Positions 33,007 through 35,445 of a stretch of DNA of 35,445 bases are shown piece by piece. Source of the DNA: Tatumella saanichensis (GTDB lineage Bacteria > Pseudomonadota > Gammaproteobacteria > Enterobacterales > Enterobacteriaceae); NCBI RefSeq assembly GCF_000439375.1, contig NZ_ATMI01000015.1, positions 1-35,445 of the forward strand, read 5' to 3'. Each line of letters opens with the position of its first letter. Positions within the stretch are counted from its first letter, which is position 1. Under the pieces are notes generated by a model. That model was not told where the DNA came from and made no database searches. It saw only the letters and a program-made list of their open reading frames with translations. The position numbers and the translations under genes were made by a program.

Positions 33007-33606
33007 TCAACCTGCGGGAACGTCAGTCTCTGTTATGGCCTTCCCGCTGTAGGGAGTCAGACCCTGAATCTCGATTATATTATCAACGGGTAATTAATCC
33101 ATCATTAAGGGTTAACATAACCACTTTGCATATCACTGATTAAAATAAAATCCGTTTATTTCCCTGATCTCTGCAATAAGGACATGCGGAGTAACTGCGT
33201 ATTTACTGGTTGCTCTTTCAAGAAAGACCCACCATTTTAACAGTCTTGCTCGGACTCGCGAGATATCTTGGTAGGTTATTTTTTTGATCCACTTAACTGT
33301 TCTTCGCCAGCATTAGCATTATCATATCCGACTTGGAAAAGGAGCTTTCCTTAATAACGAAAATGATAGCTCATCACTAACGGTGACAAAATTGGCACAG
33401 GCGTAAAAGGTTATTTTTTGTGAATATTTAAAATAACCTAATTAATATATCTCTTTGGTGAAGAAAAAAGTCGTTGATAATAAAGTTTGTGAGAGCCACG
33501 ATAAGCATGCCTTGATTGCACAACAGGCTGTTTACTGATTGAGAATAACCTGTGCCCGATAAAAATCGTAGCCATATTGGGTTGAGAGGCGACAAGGAGT
33601 TAACGG
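33007..33606. other. 600-bp AT-rich intergenic region without a gene
   Basis: No credible gene is seen on either strand; the longest open frame (61 codons, minus strand, 33428-33613) lacks protein-like character. A GCGGGAA/TTCCCGC inverted repeat (33014-33020 with 33041-33047) follows the DcrB-like gene and may mark the end of that transcript, though no T-tract follows. The right half is very AT-rich (for example around 33410-33450) and probably contains the promoter for the following gene. TTGAGA (33539-33544) is a possible -35 box, but no well-spaced -10 box was found. Confidence 0.6.
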
Positions 33607-35193
33607 GTGGCAACCATTTTTTCTTTAATCCATGCCTGTCAGGCAGATGCCGACACGCTTGAGAAACACACTGCCATACGTATCGGCTTATGGGAGAAGT
33701 GGTTACAGCCTATCAGCCGAGAAAAACCGGCCGGTGAGGATCCCAGTTACGACGATGATTTTCAGCAAATCCGTGAAGAGGTCAACAAGCTTTCCGGTGC
33801 TGATACTGATCTTATCTGCTCACTGGTAGAAAAGCTGCTTAGCAATACGGCGAAGGATATTCGTGTTGCCACCTATTATATCTGGGCCCGGTTGCAACGG
33901 GAGGGGGAAAGCGGACTGGCCGATGGGCTTGAGCTGTTGGCAGGATTACTGCAACGCTTTTCCGGCAACCTCCATCCACGGCGTGACCGCAGTCGCCGTA
34001 GTGCCCTAGAGTGGCTGTGCAGTTCCCGCATGCTTGATAGCTTATCCCTTTATCCAGAAGTGGTTCAGACAGAGACACTCAGGGTCGCTGGCGCACTGTG
34101 GCAGATAGAACAGACTATGATCGATGATGCGGCCAATCCACTGCTGGGAGGGCTTTATCAGGCGCTGGAGTCTAGATTGATGCAGTCTGGTGGCCTAGAT
34201 GCGGTAGTGCCACAAAATATTGCCGAGCATCCGAAAGATCCTAACCCGCAGAGCGTGCCCGTGTTGATGACAATGACGTCTGGGCAGGAGTTGCTGTCAC
34301 AGGCTCGTAATCTGGCGAAATATCTGCGAGACCAACCAGAGGGCTGGCTTGCTAGCCATCATCTGATGAAAAGTATCCGTCATGATACCCTTCAGCAACT
34401 GCCACCGCTCTCCGCTGAGGGACAGACGCGGGTTGCCCCACCTAAACCTGACCAGCGTGCCCTACTTAAGCGATTATGGCTACAACAAAGCTGGCAGGAG
34501 TTACTTGAGCAGAGCGATGCCCTGTTCAGCCGTGGCGCCAATCATCTGTGGCTAGATTTACAATGGTATACCCATCAAGCCCTGCTTAAATCAGGGCAGG
34601 AGAAAGTGGCGGCGATCATCGTCAACGACCTTCAGGGACTGCTGGCGCGGCTGCCGGGATTAGAAACCCTCAGTTTTAACAATGGAATGCCTTTTGCGGA
34701 TGAAGTGACCCTCAACTGGATACAGCAACAGGTCACCGTCAGTAGTGAAAGCTGGCAAAGTACCTCAAGCGTCGATGTTGCGACAACCTCGAGTGATAAC
34801 GATATTCTGGCACTGGAACCGGAGGCACTGCACATCGCAGATAGCCAAGGCACGGATGCCGCCTTGGCCTGGTTACAGAACCGGCCGGGCACCCATAGTG
34901 AACGCAATCGCTGGTTGTTACGGCTATTGATGGCCAGGGTCGCTGAACAGACAGGTAAAAATGAACTGGCACTTCATCTGTTCGACGAATTGGATCAACG
35001 GGCTTCAGCCCTCTCCTTATCCTCTTGGGAGCCAGAGTTACTGTTTGAAGTCAAAGCCCGCCATTTAAAACTACTGCGTCATCAAGCAGGACGACATCAA
35101 ACGAATAAAGCCCAGCTGCAGCCGATAATGGAACGCCTGCTTGCAGACTTGGTTGCGGTAGATCCAGTCCGTGCTGCCATTCTGTTTACATAA
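33607..35193 (+). CDS. Second, long TssA-like protein (ImpA/VasJ type)
   Basis: This 528-residue protein has an ImpA N-terminal domain (about 30-150, with PISREKPAGEDPSYDDDFQQ) and a C-terminal VasJ/VCA0119-type domain (about 385-528; TDAALAWLQNRP, SERNRWLLRLLMARVAEQTG, LALHLFDELDQRA). A helical middle part joins them. Length and layout resemble the long TssA of Vibrio cholerae and enteroaggregative E. coli, which caps the growing sheath; a TagA-like role is also possible, but no hydrophobic C-terminus is seen. The start is GTG at 33607, with AAGGAG seven bases upstream. A 600-bp gap before it suggests its own promoter. With the shorter tssA, this locus encodes two TssA-type proteins. Confidence 0.9.
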   Translation: MATIFSLIHACQADADTLEKHTAIRIGLWEKWLQPISREKPAGEDPSYDDDFQQIREEVNKLSGADTDLICSLVEKLLSNTAKDIRVATYYIWARLQREGESGLADGLELLAGLLQRFSGNLHPRRDRSRRSALEWLCSSRMLDSLSLYPEVVQTETLRVAGALWQIEQTMIDDAANPLLGGLYQALESRLMQSGGLDAVVPQNIAEHPKDPNPQSVPVLMTMTSGQELLSQARNLAKYLRDQPEGWLASHHLMKSIRHDTLQQLPPLSAEGQTRVAPPKPDQRALLKRLWLQQSWQELLEQSDALFSRGANHLWLDLQWYTHQALLKSGQEKVAAIIVNDLQGLLARLPGLETLSFNNGMPFADEVTLNWIQQQVTVSSESWQSTSSVDVATTSSDNDILALEPEALHIADSQGTDAALAWLQNRPGTHSERNRWLLRLLMARVAEQTGKNELALHLFDELDQRASALSLSSWEPELLFEVKARHLKLLRHQAGRHQTNKAQLQPIMERLLADLVAVDPVRAAILFT

Positions 35194-35241
35194 GGTTGGT
35201 GATGAAGATGGGGGGGTCTGTCACGACCTAACCTATGAAGT

Positions 35242-35294
35242 GTGTGCATAGCCCCAACAGTGCGGCTGCACTCACTCTGTACGGCTATGCGCAC
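35242..35294 (+). terminator. Long stem-loop after the second tssA gene
   Basis: GTGTGCATAGCC (35242-35253) pairs with GGCTATGCGCAC (35283-35294) over 12 positions with one wobble. The loop contains a second perfect hairpin (AGTGC 35259-35263, GCACT 35268-35272). TTTACTATATTT follows. It could be a terminator for the rightward arm or a small palindromic repeat element of the kind found between enterobacterial genes. Confidence 0.5.
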
Positions 35295-35445
35295 TTTACT
35301 ATATTTAAATTAGGGATAATTTACTTGTGTATTCTTTTAAACCAATACCCTGTGGTCAAGCTACGACAGCGAATACCTGTTTAGCTCCCCGCCAAGGGAG
35401 CGGTATCCCCAGCAAGCCTGGGAAACTGGCCTTGATTGGGCGCTA
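35295..35445. other. Unassigned right edge
   Basis: After an AT-rich stretch the base composition turns GC-rich. A frame starting at GTG 35326 with AGGGA about ten bases upstream stays open to the window end (MYSFKPIPCGQATT...), but it has no recognised similarity and too little is present to call a gene. Two perfect small hairpins lie here: GCTCCC/GGGAGC (35384-35401) and CCCAG/CTGGG (35408-35422). Confidence 0.3.

Noticed and set aside
33390-33410. TGGCAC sequence as a sigma-54 -24 element
   Set aside because: No GC at the -12 position at the right distance.
33428-33613. 61-codon leftward frame in the gap before the second tssA
   Set aside because: No ribosome-binding site or similarity; AT-rich noncoding character.

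Overview
The window looks like chromosomal DNA of a member of the Enterobacterales. The left edge carries pncC (start only), a yjdM/phnA-type zinc-ribbon gene and mltB, all reading leftward, and their products closely resemble the enterobacterial proteins (the mltB-pncC-recA neighbourhood). A Yersinia/Serratia-like host is my best guess, but the genus cannot be fixed from the sequence alone. No tRNA, integrase, insertion sequence or CRISPR array was seen.

From about 2.0 to 35.2 kb the window holds one complete type VI secretion system (T6SS) locus in two divergent arms. The leftward arm reads, in transcription order: tssH/clpV, a chaperone-usher fimbrial block (major pilin, chaperone, usher, minor pilin), tssB, tssC, hcp, tssJ, tssK, tssL (with OmpA domain), tssM, vgrG, PAAR, an unrecognised 155-residue protein, tssE, and a LuxR/GerE-type regulator. 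The rightward arm reads tssF, tssG, tssA, a two-domain fimbrial tip-adhesin-like gene, a GT60/GlcNAc-type glycosyltransferase, a membrane protein with an OmpA domain, a DcrB/DUF1795 (Eag-chaperone-like) gene, a gap of about 600 bp, and a second long TssA/VasJ-type gene. All 13 core T6SS components (TssA to TssM) are present and full length. No Fha/PpkA/PppA phosphorylation module is visible.

The unusual part is that a chaperone-usher fimbria is woven into the T6SS locus. Four of its genes sit between clpV and tssB on one arm. Its likely tip adhesin lies on the other arm, followed directly by a glycosyltransferase gene. The usher frame is cut by an in-frame TAA, and the 29 codons after it look like the missing cysteine-bearing usher C-terminus, so the fimbria may be disabled or may depend on readthrough. 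The VgrG spike ends in a Cys cluster, a poly-Gly run, a hydrophobic stretch and nine SETP repeats encoded by a 12-bp tandem array. A Ser/Thr/Pro-rich spike tail in the same locus as a GT60-like enzyme, a family known for O-GlcNAc transfer to such sequences, suggests a testable glycosylated-spike hypothesis.

Stem-loops flank hcp, follow the major pilin gene and separate the fimbrial block from tssB. They probably set different transcript levels within long polycistrons. The 449-bp divergent clpV/tssF region holds several perfect dyads that could be operators. The right edge holds a long imperfect stem-loop and an unassigned sequence that runs out of the window.
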